Of a stretch of 64,000 nucleotides of DNA, positions 1 to 13,800 are shown piece by piece. The position numbers and the translations under genes are program-made. Positions within the stretch are counted from its first letter, which is position 1, and every line of letters starts with the position of its first letter. The stretch is from positions 62,001-126,000 of the forward strand of contig RQOL01000642.1 of assembly GCA_013076295.1 (NCBI GenBank). The letters are read 5' to 3'. Source of the stretch: Sanderia malayensis (Eukaryota > Cnidaria > Scyphozoa > Semaeostomeae > Pelagiidae). The notes under the pieces were generated by a model. It had not been told where the DNA came from. It saw nothing but the letters and a program-made list of their open reading frames with translations, and did no database searches.

Positions 1-1567
1 AAGAACAATGGAAAAATAGCGCACTTGCAGTATTTAGCAACACTTACCTGGCCATCTTGGTTTTTGATATCCCCGTTTAAATTTGCAGTAAAGTGCATGA
101 TGCTCAATCCCTTGTCCATGAAGTTCAAACCCTTCCCCGGCACAAACTTTGAACTCAGCTTATTCAGTGTCGCCTGGTTGATAAAGAAGATGTCCTCCGT
201 TGCCACAGTGATGGCCAACTCTCTCACTCGTCTGAATATGTTCAACTGAGGCATGGATTGGCCAGTAAGTGACATGACAGCATCGGTTACGTCAGCCTCA
301 TCTCCCTTATACAATGCAAAAACACCACCAATTGGCTTGCCAAAGCCTGTCTCCGTCTGGCCCTCCTCCACAGTGCTCTTCTTGAAATCCTGCACAAATA
401 CGTAGAATTTTGAAGCGTCGCTTGGCAAATCTGGAGTGCGAATTGTTCCAGTTGCGGTCAATTCAAATCCATCGCCTGCAGAGTAGATCCCTTTGATTCT
501 TGGATCTTGCATGTGCAGTGATGTCAAACCGAGCATGTTTCTCTCTTGTTCCAGATGTTCACTAATCATCGTCGCAGTATCAATGCCAAATTTCTCAAAG
601 AAGTTGTTCACGTTCAATGAAGCCATTTCCAACTTCATGGAGTAGTCTTCTCTCCCTGTTTTCTTCCTGAACTTCATCGGAACAGCTGTATTGCCACCTT
701 GAAAATAATCGAAAGTTTACCTGTGGCTTTAACTCGAACTCTATTCCAGCTACAGTTAAGCCTCAATGTAGCATCTACCACTAACGTCTAATTACTCGAT
801 ATATCAATATATTGAATAATTGTGTAAACAATATATGTGTAAAAAACAGGGAGTTTTCTACCTACCTACTGATGTGTGTCCTTTCAGATCAACAACAAGT
901 TTAGCCAATGTGACATCCTCTTTATATCCCCAGTAAATGTTCAACTCACTGGCTGAAGCGAAGGTTAAATACCTTGGAGCCACTTCCAGTGACTCAACCG
1001 CAACTGTGTTGAAAATAACAGCCTCGTTCCTGTCGGAATCAGTGCATTTGTTAATTTTAAAACCACTAACGATGAATTTCTCTTCGGGAAGAAAGCCTTT
1101 CGTAACAGTACCAATTGAAAGGCCTGGGAAAAGCTGCGACAATACTTGTTGGAACGGGCATTGACCTGCAGTCTTCCTGTATTCCGTTTCGCAGTCTTGT
1201 ACGTTCTTTGTAAACTGACAGTCCGTGTTTTCGATGGACAGGCTGTCAGCACCGCTGTCCAACAGTTCAGTGAATGTTGGGTATTCTGAAAAGACATTAT
1301 TCAGTTAAAATTTAAAAGATGCTTTAAAGGTAGTTAAAAATTCTATGACAGCCCTCAAAAGTACAAATACCGACATAATTTACTGCTTTGACCTTCCCAA
1401 TGAGTTTAAACTATTCTTCGATCTTTTATGGCGCAGCAAAATAAAGGGTTTAGTGTTCAGACAGCCTTACCTGCAGATCTCTTTGTGCGGTCCTTGTGAC
1501 CATGTACACTGATTGTGAGACATAAAACGAAAACGAGGGTTGCTACCTCGAACTTTCTAGACATCAT
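1..1567 (-). CDS. Tandem secreted-protein gene, copy A (5' part only)
   Basis: This is the 5' end of the first of three tandem paralogues; it runs off the left edge. Coding exons, in transcript order, are 1567-1471, 1285-866 and 697-48, and the donor below 48 leads out of the window. The phases (1, 1, 0) match copies B and C and no exon has a frame break. Exon 1 encodes a hydrophobic signal peptide followed by a basic DRTKRS cleavage-like site. Exon 2 begins EYPTFTELLDSG and contains CPFQQVLSQLFPG. Exon 3 contains the family motif GKPIGGVFALYK. The start could be either of two adjacent ATGs (1567 or 1564). I do not recognise the family: it looks like a mostly beta-rich extracellular protein. 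Function is unknown; secretion is inferred from the signal peptide. Confidence 0.75.
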
Positions 1568-2828
1568 GCTATTGCATCTAAATCAAAAAAAGATTAATGA
1601 TTGATGATTAACAATTAAGGACTAACGAAGTGAACAATGGGTAACTTCAGTATGGCTTGAATTGTTCTCTTATGAGAGAACTTAATTTTTTAATTAAGTC
1701 GAGCTTATCTAAATTTGCCATAAAACAAAAGCTTGTTGAAGAAAAGCTACCCAATTTTAGTTGAAGACTGCTGTTCCACTGCTATCGAAGGCCAAAACAT
1801 TAAGGGGGTCGGACTTGGCGCGCATTATCTTTCATAGGAACTACTCTAAGTATGAGACATTGTAAGGTACAAGTTGGTTAAGCTGGTGCTATGCCTGGTT
1901 GTGAAAGGATTGGAATTTTTAACATGCTATATTGGGAAATAAAAAATGGAGCCGGCCTCTTTATTCTGGATCTGAAGAACCGAAGAACCAATACTAACTG
2001 CCTCCTCTTGTCCCTGTGACAAGTATGGTACAGTCTATTCATGCATGAGATGGACGGAGTGACCTGCGTTTTATAAGACCACTGACCACTTGTTAAATTT
2101 GCTAATATCTACCCATGCACATGATAGTGTGACCTAGTGTTTGCTATCATTCACTAATAAGACCAACAGAGCAATTCAAGGATGAGTGCTTGAACAATAA
2201 ACATATTTCACAACAAGATGTTTTTCTTCTGTCTGTGAAAAGACAACCAGTTTGTTTGTCGTCTCAGTAAAAAAACCTGTAATTTTCGCTCAACAAAGGA
2301 GCGTTCCTTGTCTTGAATCGTGGTGTAATGGATTCCTAGAACCATATAGCCTTGTAGCTATGAATGACCATGGCTTATTTTATAACCTCACATTTACCCT
2401 TTTATGCCCTTAATTGGCACGAGAGCACTCTAACAAAAACCAATAAAATTCAACGCAGCAAATACTTGGCACCTTGTAGCGCTATATCTAAGCCAGAGTC
2501 AAAACAGCAGTTTCAGGTGGCCATTGTTAAAACCTGAATGCTGTGCTAGATATACCAAACCAAGTAATATCGTACAAAATGATTATACAAGAGTACATTA
2601 CATTACAACTGTTGTACTATGAGCTGTAATGAAAAGCGTAGATCATCAGTGGGCAATGCCACTGAACTATTGAACCAATATAGTTGTTATATTTGTTTTA
2701 ATTTTTATGTTAATTACTTTACTAAAGTCTACATGCTACTTGTAATACGATGCAAATATTGCAAGTATGGTGTTGAGAAAGATAGAGATAGCAAATAAGG
2801 AGCAAACTTGACAACAGGTAGAGCCTAC

Positions 2829-3070
2829 CGTTTCATCCGTCGATGTGTATCTTCTTGCATCAGCTAAGTAACTGCTCAGCGTTTGAATGAAATCCAAGAA
2901 GTCTTTAAACCATTTGTTATATTATGATGACAATGGGCCACCAGGCTCAGTTGAACAGCAAAAACTGGTTATTTGTAGGTCATAACAAGCAAAAACCATC
3001 ATGGTTTGTTGATTGTAATCACAAATAACGTTCATATTGCAAGGTATACTTGCCAAACAGACAAAGTAAT
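2829..3070 (-). promoter_or_regulatory. Copy A non-coding first exon end and conserved upstream block
   Basis: A donor at 2828/2827 ends a non-coding 5' exon that starts upstream of 2829, and an acceptor near 1577 leads to the ATG exon. The same arrangement is seen in copies B and C. Further upstream a TTTAAA element (about 2904) and the segment TTATGATGACAATGGGCCACC (about 2925-2945) and ATCACAAATAACG (about 3019-3031) recur at the same relative positions in all three copies. I infer the core and proximal promoter. The transcription start is not placed. Confidence 0.4.
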
Positions 3071-4812
3071 GAATTTACGATTTCTTTGCATTAGATGGAG
3101 AGTTTGCAAGTAGATCAAAATTTTATGTTGACAGTTTTCTGTACACTTGTTCATGAATGTTTCAAACACCATGTGTCATGTTTCCATTCCCAAGTGTGTA
3201 TCACATGAGGCTCGGACAGTTCCTAATTTTTAATGACCCTGACATAAAGAGGAATGGTGTGCAATATTTTAACACTAAGGCCTCTAGTCCAGACGTAAAC
3301 CCTTTGTGGTCAGTTCTTGTAGATTTTGCTACCAGGCAATGTTTTTTCGTTCTACGTATAACTTTATTGCAAGCATTGTTGCTAGGAGAACCACAAAGAA
3401 TACATTTTCTGCTTATAAGTCTTAAATGAAGAAGGATATTTAAAAATGTTGTAAAATAATTAAAAACTGTGACTTCCAGCTCAAGAACTAGGAAGACCAG
3501 GAAGGCCCCATTTGTGTTTAAAAATCTCTTACGAACAGGAATATCGTAAAATTCTTATCAATTGTGGCATCTAGCTAAAAAAGACTCTTTGTTGTCACAT
3601 TTCTGTACATTTGTCTCTTAGGGAATGTTTCGATTGTAATATGTTGGTTCGCACTCCACAAGTAATGATACTGGGAATGAATACATTAAGATTGTTTTTT
3701 TCTATTCATAAACCGTAGGTGCACTGAACAGGAATTTTGACAAATTCTGGACACTATCTAGTAATTGTACCCCAAGTCCAAGAACTGCACCATATTGTTC
3801 CTCAGTCAGTCAATTTTATATCTGTCTACTAGGGCATGATCGATTTAAAGTGTACGTTCAAATATTCACGCTAGGCGGACCAAAAAGTCAATGATGAGAT
3901 AATCAATAGCGTAAATTATTAAACATCTATATTATTTGGGGTTATAAACAAAGGCAATAGGCCATAATGACCAAGAATGAGAAGGCATGGTACTGTGGTA
4001 GGTACGAAATAGCTGTATGGAAAAAATAGAGAGAACGGGGCAAAAACAGATGTTCTTTCGACTTCTCTTATAGCTCCTACAACTGATTGATCTAGCAGTG
4101 CCAATACTTTACCACAACACTAAGTATTTCATCCTAGCTTTCGAGTGTGAGAACACCAGCGAATCTCCTCTACAACATAATCAGGCCTGTAGGCGGCAAT
4201 CTACTGTAAAATTGCACATTAGGAAAAATTGACGATTGCTATAGCTAAGATTTTCATTAGTATATATGCAACGATTCACTTCTGTTTATGATTCTTAAGT
4301 AAAATAATATGTCCAAAAGTTCTTTAAATGCTTAGCAGCTATGGTCTCCAGTTCAAGAATTTAATACTTTGTGGTCGGTCTTCTGTGGCCAAGCATATCC
4401 ATTTGGAAACGCTTTAAGTAATCTAAGGCTTCGATTCCAAGTATCGTTGGCAAATCTTATTATGTTCTTCAAGTGAATAAAAATTATTGAAAAATCGATA
4501 CCTAAGCATTCAGTTCTTGGATTGGGAAAGAAAACATCGCTGGAAATAGAAGGAGGCATTTTGTAATGTAAGTTGGTTAACAAATTGAGCATTTTAACTT
4601 GGCTTTGAAAACAAGCCATAATAAGAAGATAAATCAACCCCTTCACTTGCACCAACAGTAATTCTTGTAGTGTAGTATCTAAATTAAATATTATAATTAT
4701 TAGCTTCAGTATCTAAACTTATTCCTTGATTGTTAAGGCATTTCTTGCTCTATGAATGCGTATATATTACTTGAGGTTTCATAGGAAAGTTATAATATTC
4801 AGCGAATATTAT
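3071..4812. other. Intergenic, between copy A promoter and copy B 3' end
   Basis: No gene can be supported here. Around 4250-4680 the DNA resembles 18000-18320, downstream of copy C (for example TTGGCTTTGAAAACAAGCCAT in both), so this part is the duplicated 3' flank. The rest is AT-rich unique-looking sequence with only short chance reading frames. Confidence 0.6.
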
Positions 4813-7800
4813 TTAATGGCAAGCGAAGGTTGACTTGTGCAGATGGTCCAATTGGCTAGAAACACTGCTGATCATTGCATTAGCAGACTCCAGTGTCACT
4901 CCTGGCTGTGATAGTACCTGTCGAATAGTCTGTAAAAAAACAATTGCAAGTTAAAATAATTTTGTTCGTATGTAAAGGCTATTATAAATGCAGTGACAAC
5001 AGAATACAAGACTATACACAACCTCTCCAACTTTGTTGAAAGAACGAACTTGTGTATCTTTCTTGGGAATGTTGGAACGAGCATAGGCTCTCTGGCCAAT
5101 ACTGTGAAGCTCATTGAACAATTTGCCTTTGTCAAAGAATGCAGATACATCTGATCGCCAATATTCTAGGCCTCTTTTGTTGTGCTCAGACAGTTGTCTT
5201 TCAATAGTCTCAAAATAATCTTTCAATCCTGCAAAATATTCAAGCTTGCTGAAAATATCTTTGAAAACTAACAAAAAGTAAATAACTGTCAAGTCCTTGT
5301 GCAAAATGAACCATTGATAAGTACTGTCGGGAGAGCAGAAGGTAGGATATTATACCAAAGTAGAGCTAAAATTGCCATATAGATAGCTGTTAAAGATTGA
5401 TAAACATTATCAATGATTTAGGTTAATATTACCTGCTTGTGTGTATTTGTACCAATACATCATGCTTTCTTGATCAAGAGGTGAAAGCGCAGTCTTGTTC
5501 ACTGCAAGAGAACGTTAAAAATATACAGTGTTGGACCTTTGGAATTAGTAAAAATACTTTGTGTAAACATGGTGGGCTTTTAATGCAGTTGACTTACTTT
5601 GATCCTGAAGGAATGCGTACGAGTCTTGTAAATCCTTTGTCAGTGATTGTTTCTTGTCTCCATAATACAATTTGCCTTGCTGATAATGGTCAGTAATTGT
5701 CTTCAAGCCACTCGTTACGTCCCTGTATTGCTGTATGACCTTCTTAATCTTATGACAGCTTGAATATCCTAATGAAAATACATGAAAACTTGCAATTTAT
5801 TTGCTGTGCATTCAACGCCCTGCGTGCTGTTTCATAATTACTATAACATGTTATTCATGTTGTATTTATGCTATATTCCCCGGCTACTTATAGGAGGACT
5901 GACACCAGAAGTATGAAGTTGACATCAAGAGAACTGAGAGAAAATTACAAATAGAAGAACAGATGATCGTCTTCTTTGGCGCAGCAGAAAGACAGGGTTG
6001 GACACAGCTTTCGAAGGTGAGTTTTTCTTTTGGTTTTGAAGCTTGAAACATTAGCAATAGGGAGTATCAGGAACGAGGCTGCGTATGCTAGAGCGTGGTA
6101 AGGTCAGTTGCACAGAACTCAGCAATGCTCAGATCAAAATAGGTAACAGGGGAAGGCAGATTGGCAATACGCTGTCAGGTAGCATACCAATATCATGTAA
6201 TGCTAACCGCCAGGTGCCACAAGCACATAATGCCACACACGATACACTATACTATGCTCAAAGCTAAATGATACGGAACTTAACAAAAGAAAATACGTTA
6301 CCATGAAGTGTGGACATGTTAAATGCACCTCCGAGGTCGGGGGATCTGTCAGCATAAATGAATTGTTCGGATCGTCTCGCAACGGCCCACGGCGAATAGT
6401 GAACAAATCCCATTTGGGTCTTGTCGTTCATGGATGTGAACTTGGGCAATGTTCGTTTGGCAATCCTCTCCAGTTGTCGTTCTGCTGGGTCTGATTGCAT
6501 CTCTCCTGTTTCAGAACGCCGACGGGCACTCGCAGTATCTTGTGGCGGCGGTGCGTTTTGGTCTTTTTCAATATCTTCCATCACGCGTTTCAAGCTTTTG
6601 TCGATCCCTCTGAGACGAGTGTAGCGGAGTTCTGCCTCTTCCAAAGCCTTATACATTGCATTGATTTGGGGATAGCTGACACGAAGCATGCGCACACCAA
6701 GGTTCTTGTAGAATTCACCGTTAAAGCACACGTCATAAGTTCCATCTTGTTGTTGTTGTCCTTGGGCGTTAATGGTGAATCGCATTTGAAATGGCAAGCA
6801 GGGTGGATGTGGAACAGCAATATCCTCTTCTACAACTATTCGTGATACTGTCACCATGTTGGCTGGATCTGCCATGGCAAGGAGTTTCGTTATATCTACG
6901 TCAATGTTGGTCTTTTCTTCTATCATTGCCTTTGTGTCCGTTGCGACAGATTTTGCTTCTTCAAGAAGAGCTACAAAGCGCTGTTCGTTTTGTGAGGAGA
7001 TCTTCAGCTCGCGGTATCTGTTCAATAAAAGCTATACGGACAAGGAAAATAATACAAGTCAGATAAAGAGGAATTCCTTAACAGCAATAGACATGGATGG
7101 CTTAAAGGTGGCTAAGAGTAACATAATTAATGTTGCTAATCGGTGAGATATGGTTCACTCTAATGTGGCTAAACATGATTTTAATTTGGGCCACCGATGT
7201 CTCAGATGTGGCTTTCAATGACTTATTTGTGACATAAAGCTTCTTTATCACCAACATTGAGCTTGATTAGTCTATGGACTAAAGAGGAAGGTTACATAAA
7301 CACTTGGGGACCCTACCCTTATTTCCTTGAGTTCTTTGACACTAGCTCCTGTTGAACTGTACTTTTTCGCTTCACATTTCAACAAACAAATGACATTGAC
7401 GACTTTTTCTTTGCCTTCATTCCAAGTCATGCACTTTAATGAACGTTTGCTATTTCCAGGCTGAGTGATACAATTCTCTTTCCACTCAATTCCTGGCATT
7501 GAAACTGAAAGGATACAAAAACAATACTTCTGAATACTCGAACTTGCTTCGTGTTGGACTCGAACCATTTGATATTTTACAACTTGAGTTTGTGTTAAGC
7601 CTTAAGCCTATGCATACCTGTCTTGCATTTGTCAATGCAATTTGTTGATATATCTAGCACTTGTTCATCGATATTCAGGTTACTTTTCAATATTTCTTTT
7701 TCTGCTCTTGTTGCTTCTTCGTCATATTCTGTCTTGCGTCTTACGTGACCACTGTAGAGCTCCTCCACATCACTGTACACAGTGCTAGCAGCCTCTTTGC

Positions 7801-10800
7801 CTTTAGTGATTTGATCTTTAACGTCAGTGAGGGAATTTCTAAACTCCAGTTTCATGTTTTCTCTTGCTTGTTGTGTTATATCTACTTTGTACTGCAATTT
7901 AAAGAGTGTTGTTTGGTTAGCTTTACTTATTTTCTCATTGCCTCAATTGCAATTCCGTGAATCCTTAAAAAAGCTTTTACTTCAAATAATCCCCCTCCCG
8001 AATAAACCCATGCCAAAAATTCGTTATTGCCTCAATAACAACCCCTCTACCGAATAAACCAATACTGAAAACTTCATTTTGGTGTTGGCGTCACTATCAT
8101 GTTTATAGTGACGACAAAAAAGGTTCCTTTTTTGACTCGCGGCGCGCATGCGCAGCGTAGTCTATGCTGTCGGTGGAGGTTTCTCCGAATCTGTTTCAGC
8201 CTTCAAAATGACATGCGAACGAGGCTGGAAACAGTGCCGCCATTACGTCACTTTCACGTTAGAACGAGGCTGGTATTTTTCTAGGTATATTGTCTTTGCC
8301 AGGGGCAGATAGGCCAACTAATATTAGTTCAACTATTAGTTGGCATAACTTGTCTGTGGGGATGGCATGGCATAACTTGTGTTCATTTTCCTGTGATGGA
8401 GACTCACAACAAACAAACAGTTGTGTTGTATATTACAAGTGAAACTTAATTTTTATTTAGAGTAACATAGCCATTTTCATTGGATTTTCCCCCACGAATA
8501 TCAGTTAGTTCACTGGTGCCTGCTGAGTGCTGACCCTAGTGAGGTGGAGGAAGCCCCACAGTTTATCTTTGGTAAGACTAGGTGAATCTTGTGTGCAGCT
8601 TTGTCTTGCTTTGTAGACTTGTGTCTCAGAAATGGCACAGATCTCCACAAGCTTACATAGAAGCCATTGACTGAGTACACTCTGTAGAAAATGTGTTTGC
8701 GTTTAGTTATTCATATTGATATTTTAGTTTGAGGGGGTATGAAATATTTAAGAGCTTTTTAAAGGGGGCATTAAGTCAATTTTGGAATTTTGTAAGCCTC
8801 TGCCCCCCATGACAGATACTACTTAATGACCGCTGCCCTATCTCAGATAACCAAATTTGAAAATTTGTCAATTTCCCTTACAAAATTACAGCTTTTTAAA
8901 AATTTCTGCACATTCATCATAAGGTCAGGAACAAGCAAAATCATAAAGTAAAATGAGTTGTTCAAAAATTGTAGATTGACAGCAATAGTTAGTGCACAAT
9001 GAGAAAATTATGTAATAGTTGGTCAACAACATACTTTTGCTGATTTGACATGAAAGTAAAAACTGTGTATAACTTGCTGTAATTCTTGGGACAAATCAAA
9101 TCAATAAGTCAATGTATGCCACATATGGGCTAGATCCACACCTTTTCACTTATGCAATTTTTTGACGGTTTAACAATTTTGAAAAACCCATATCCAAATT
9201 TTTTTCTAATTTTCCATAACAAGTTATACCATTGAATTTCTTGTACTTTAAAAGTTCAAATGTGTAAATATTGCAAAAGCCTTATTTGACCTTATATGCC
9301 ATTTGTGAGTGGGGGCTTTTTATGATTTTCGATTTTGTTCAATAATTCACTAATTCATTATGATTAAAATTCAAATGTAATAAAAATCATAAATTTCAGT
9401 CTAACGGCGTTCATTGGATTATGAAACTATTCATGGTGATTTCCTTTCGTTGACTTCTTCCTACCAAGTTGATTTGATTTCTTAACATCCTAATGTTTTA
9501 CCCTATTTTTATTGAGCAAAATTTTTAACTTCACCTTTGAACAATTGTTTGGTGTACACGTTTTTATTTATAAGAAACCAAGCTCGAGATATCCAGTAAA
9601 AATAAATTTTATATTGTTTTCTTTAACAAAGGAACAAAAGAATGTATTTGTTTTCTGCCTTGAATTTCACAAGTCAGTTTCTTACAGAAAAAAACATGTA
9701 GCCAACCAATGTAAAGGTATCCATAAAAGGTAACAAAGGTTGTTATCATAATATAAAGTTTGAGTGAGTTCTTAAAAATAAATAAAATTGTTAAATAAAA
9801 CAATGGTGGCTATATTCTGTGTGCCCTGCAATACGGTGTACCTGTCAATACCGTGTACCATCACACCCTGTGCACAAAATTCTTTGAACTAATCAATGCA
9901 AGTATTTTGAAAACCGCGAGTCACCTATAAGGACCTTTGATTTCTTTGTCCATGGTCTATTGAGCAACATGCAGTTAACAAAGGCTTCAACAAAGACAAC
10001 AAATAGGAGATACCTTGAATGCAAATGTTTCTGGTTTCCCTTCTCCATCTGTGGTGAGGAGAATATCTGCATTGTCGACTTCATTGTACATTTTTCCATT
10101 GAGTTCAATCTGGAACTCATTTTTGTTATCGCTTTGGAAATACGCGCTGGAGAACTCGCCCTGCATTCCAATTGTTTGGCAGTATCCCCGAAGTTGCTCT
10201 TTATGCGGACTCACAAATAATGTTGGACCGGATTCTGGTCGCTCGGAATCCTGTGTCAGGAAAAGATTGACGTTCTTGTAATTTGCTCTTCCTGATGAAT
10301 CTGTCAGTGAACGTCCATAGCGAAGAGGAGGTAGTTCGATTTCTGCCAGCATTTCTCTGTTATCTGTCAATGATATCAAAGCTTCGTATGCCTCTTCAGC
10401 ATTCAGAGTTAGTCTTCCAAAGAAGTGAAGCCCCCTCTCCACCTCAATGTCGTAATCTGGAACCTTCCAAACTAAAATAAAAAAAATGAACCTCTCTAAT
10501 GATTGTTATTAAAGAAATGTTTAACGCAGTAAAAAGTTAAAATAGCAATGCCACAGTATCTGACTCAAAACGTGGTGCACTAAACTCTAAACACGCGCAA
10601 AGACAAAGTAGCTATAAACAAGTCCTTGCTTTATTTTAAATACGTGGCATAGATAAAATGGTATCTACACATCTAGTAGACACTATTGGCTGCAACATGT
10701 GAGTCCAAGAATTAAAAATCAAGTAAGTATATAAAACTTACTTTCTTCATCCGAATTGAATGCCACTATGACTTGATGCTTAAATTCACCATCTCTGATG

Positions 10801-13800
10801 CGATCTGGCGATGGTTGAAATTGAAATGCATCTTCAATTTCTCTGATGGATAATTGACTATTTTCACCAACGAATTGGATTTTTCTCGAGTTATAGTAGA
10901 TGTACTGTCGACTTGTCTCACCACTGAGCGTGATGAGTGAACTCGAAACAAAGCCAAGATGTAACGTTGATTTGAGTTCTGAAAAATCAAAAAGACAACA
11001 AGAAAATTTTATGAATTTTTATTATTGATAAAAGATTTACTTCATTGTTTATTGAACGTATCGAAGCACGCATGATAAGAATGTCATATCAGGAGCATTC
11101 TGGGAAATGCCTTAATTTCTTTACGTAAATAAATACCTAAAACATCAAGTTGTCGATCGTATGGAATAGAAAACTTCGCTCGCAACGGCTCCATGTAGGC
11201 AAACCTGAGTTTCAGAAGCCTTGTTGACTTCGACCCTTTGTCACCAATTTCGAGAATTAGACTGTCTGAAGCATCTTGGAATACTTTTGCTGCATTTGAA
11301 AAATATATGATATTTGACAGAATGTACTGACAAAGTACTTGTTGCCATAGTTATTAGTTTGCGAATGACAAATTATTTATGACTTTAACTGTAAGCTTCT
11401 ATTGTGAAGTAAAAACCGGGGAGGGATAACAGTGAACGTTATTGCATAAAACGTTTTACATTATATGAAATAATGGTATAAAACATTTAGTGTTTTTACT
11501 CTATTTTCATCAAATTGAATGCCACTGCTAACTACTTTTCATGGGTTTGAGTAATTTTTGAGATGGACCTAATAGTGCAGTGGTTAGAAAAGCAGGTTGC
11601 AAGAGAAAGGAAAATAAAAATTGAACACTAAGTGGTGCATTATTTTATGTCATACGCAATTTTATAGCTAAGATGACGATCAGTCTTCAATCTCTGTGAG
11701 CTAGGCTTGTTAGAGGCTGGGCCAACTAGCGAAAGTTACCTGGAAACTGCTTACCTGGGTAGACCTCATCTTCAGACTCGATGTAAAGCTTAGACTGTAT
11801 AAAGGTTCTGTCTCCTTTGTCATTGGCTACCATTTTGAATTCAAGCGCACCATGGAAGCCTCCAAAGCAAAGATCTCTACTCAAATAAATTGTGGGCTGG
11901 ATCGTTCCTTCTAGCTTGAACTTCTTAGCCTGCAGTTGACCATAGTATTTGATTCGGTAGATCTCATCATTAATTCGGTTGTGCATGCTGAGAAAGTTGC
12001 ACATTTTGGCATCCGGAGGGCATTCTGACAGGATGAAATCTTCGGCAACAAGACCTACACCTGCACCATTGCCTGTGAGTCCATCTGAAAAGAAGCAGTC
12101 AAGCATACAAGTTGAGTTGTGGATCAATGGAATGGCTAAATGAATTTTCATCATTATACTGTCTTGTTGGAGCTGGGTGTATTAAAGAAACTGGAGTACA
12201 ACATCACTGAATGCTTTGGCCTAAACCCAAGATTTTTGGGCCTTTTTGCAAGGAAATTTCTGTTTGAAAATTTGGAAAGTGATAGTTAATGCTTCGTCGA
12301 TTAAAATAAAGATGTAACAACAAACAGCAACAACAATGAGCTCTATACTTACCAAAATTGTCAGCATTTTGAAAGACTCTTTTCTCAAAGTCGTGCTTGC
12401 CCCTCTTATGTCTCATGATGATAACTGGGAAGAGAAAATGTTAGAAATGACGATAGAGCCTGTAATGGGTGCTCTTTAGGTGAGCAGTGCAGAGATCTTC
12501 ATTTGGAACTGGGACGAAGCACATTATCTTAACGAGTTCAATATGTTTATGAAGTCTATTGCAATCAATTGGAAGACGGGAGAGCATTTAATTCAGTGAG
12601 CGACAGGCTTACCTATACTTTCAAATTTCATCCAAGTGGTGCTCATAATCTCCTCTCCGTAAAACTGGTTAACAACCTTGTGAAGATGTTCATCTCTGTA
12701 CAGCATAGCTACCTTCAACTCTGGACCACTTGTGTCAAGATAATAGATAATTTCTATGGCAACCCTAGATTCACCGGCCACGTATCCTTTCATCCTGCAA
12801 TCAAATAAGTTTGGGTCAGAGTCGCAAGTTGTGAGCGGTCTATAAAACCATGAAAACAGAAGGCCCATTGAATAACAGCACGACTAGCCTCAATGTTGTT
12901 CTATACAAATGGTACCACGCTATAACATTTACAACATCTTTGTGTAAGTTTAGTCGAACATTTCTGTGTTATTGCATCAGTGTGCCCCAAGAATCAAGCC
13001 CTTGCTATATGTATTCTTTTGTTTACTTGTATTTATTATACAACAATGTAATTAGACTTGGAATTTTTTAGTTAAGCTCAACTCACTTCAAAACCTCGGG
13101 TCTTTCAAACACTGCTTCGTATTGCATGTTGTCAAGTGGAAAATCAAGTGCGTATGGAAATCTCTCTGCGTACTCCTCTGGAAAGTAAGTCGCTCTTGTC
13201 CTGTCTCTCAGTGTCTTCATATCGAATATGTTCGCATCAGCTGTAACGGACGTCCCTTCAGGTCCTTCCTGTATCAATATTTCAACAAGCTCATCTGAAA
13301 CAGAAGATTAACACATAAATATTCATGAGATAAAACAAGTTAAACAAATCCGATCTTGAAATTTCTATTCGAGCTCATACCTAAGATAACTTCACGTCCT
13401 TGTCCACTCAATTCCCAATAGTGATAATCGCCTGTGAAACCTGGCGATGCACTAAGAGTAATAGTTGCATTCAAAAGAGAGACAAGGTTGTTGCTGAGGA
13501 CTGGAACGATTTCAGTCAAGTTGAAATTTACTTCAAGACGCTTCCATTGCTTCGAGATATCCATAGATACAAAGCGAGCTTTGGTATCACCGTTGATAGC
13601 CAAGCCACTGATGGATATATCAGGTAAAACCATGCTTGCCACTTGCTGCATTGTTGTCTCCACGATTTCTGGTGTCCTCCAAATAATCTTTTCCTTTGTC
13701 ACTTCTCCCCGGAAAAGAATTTTTTCTTTTGTCTTGTCAAGAAGAGAAGTAATCGTCATTAAAAAGGAAGGGGATTTATTGTCATCAACAAGAACACTCA

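Noticed and set aside
4353..4655. 100-codon minus-strand frame downstream of copy B
   Set aside because: The homologous DNA below copy C (about 17986-18300) does not keep the frame, so it is duplicated 3' flank, not a gene.
4896..5304. Two overlapping minus-strand frames as separate small genes
   Set aside because: They cover exon 17 of copy B in the correct and a wrong frame; splice sites and phase join exon 17 to exons 16 and 18.
6421..7146. Several plus-strand frames of 67-116 codons over exon 14 of copy B (and equivalents at 20516-21175)
   Set aside because: They are shadows of the minus-strand exon, whose splice sites and phase fit the 18-exon model and whose protein is conserved between copies.
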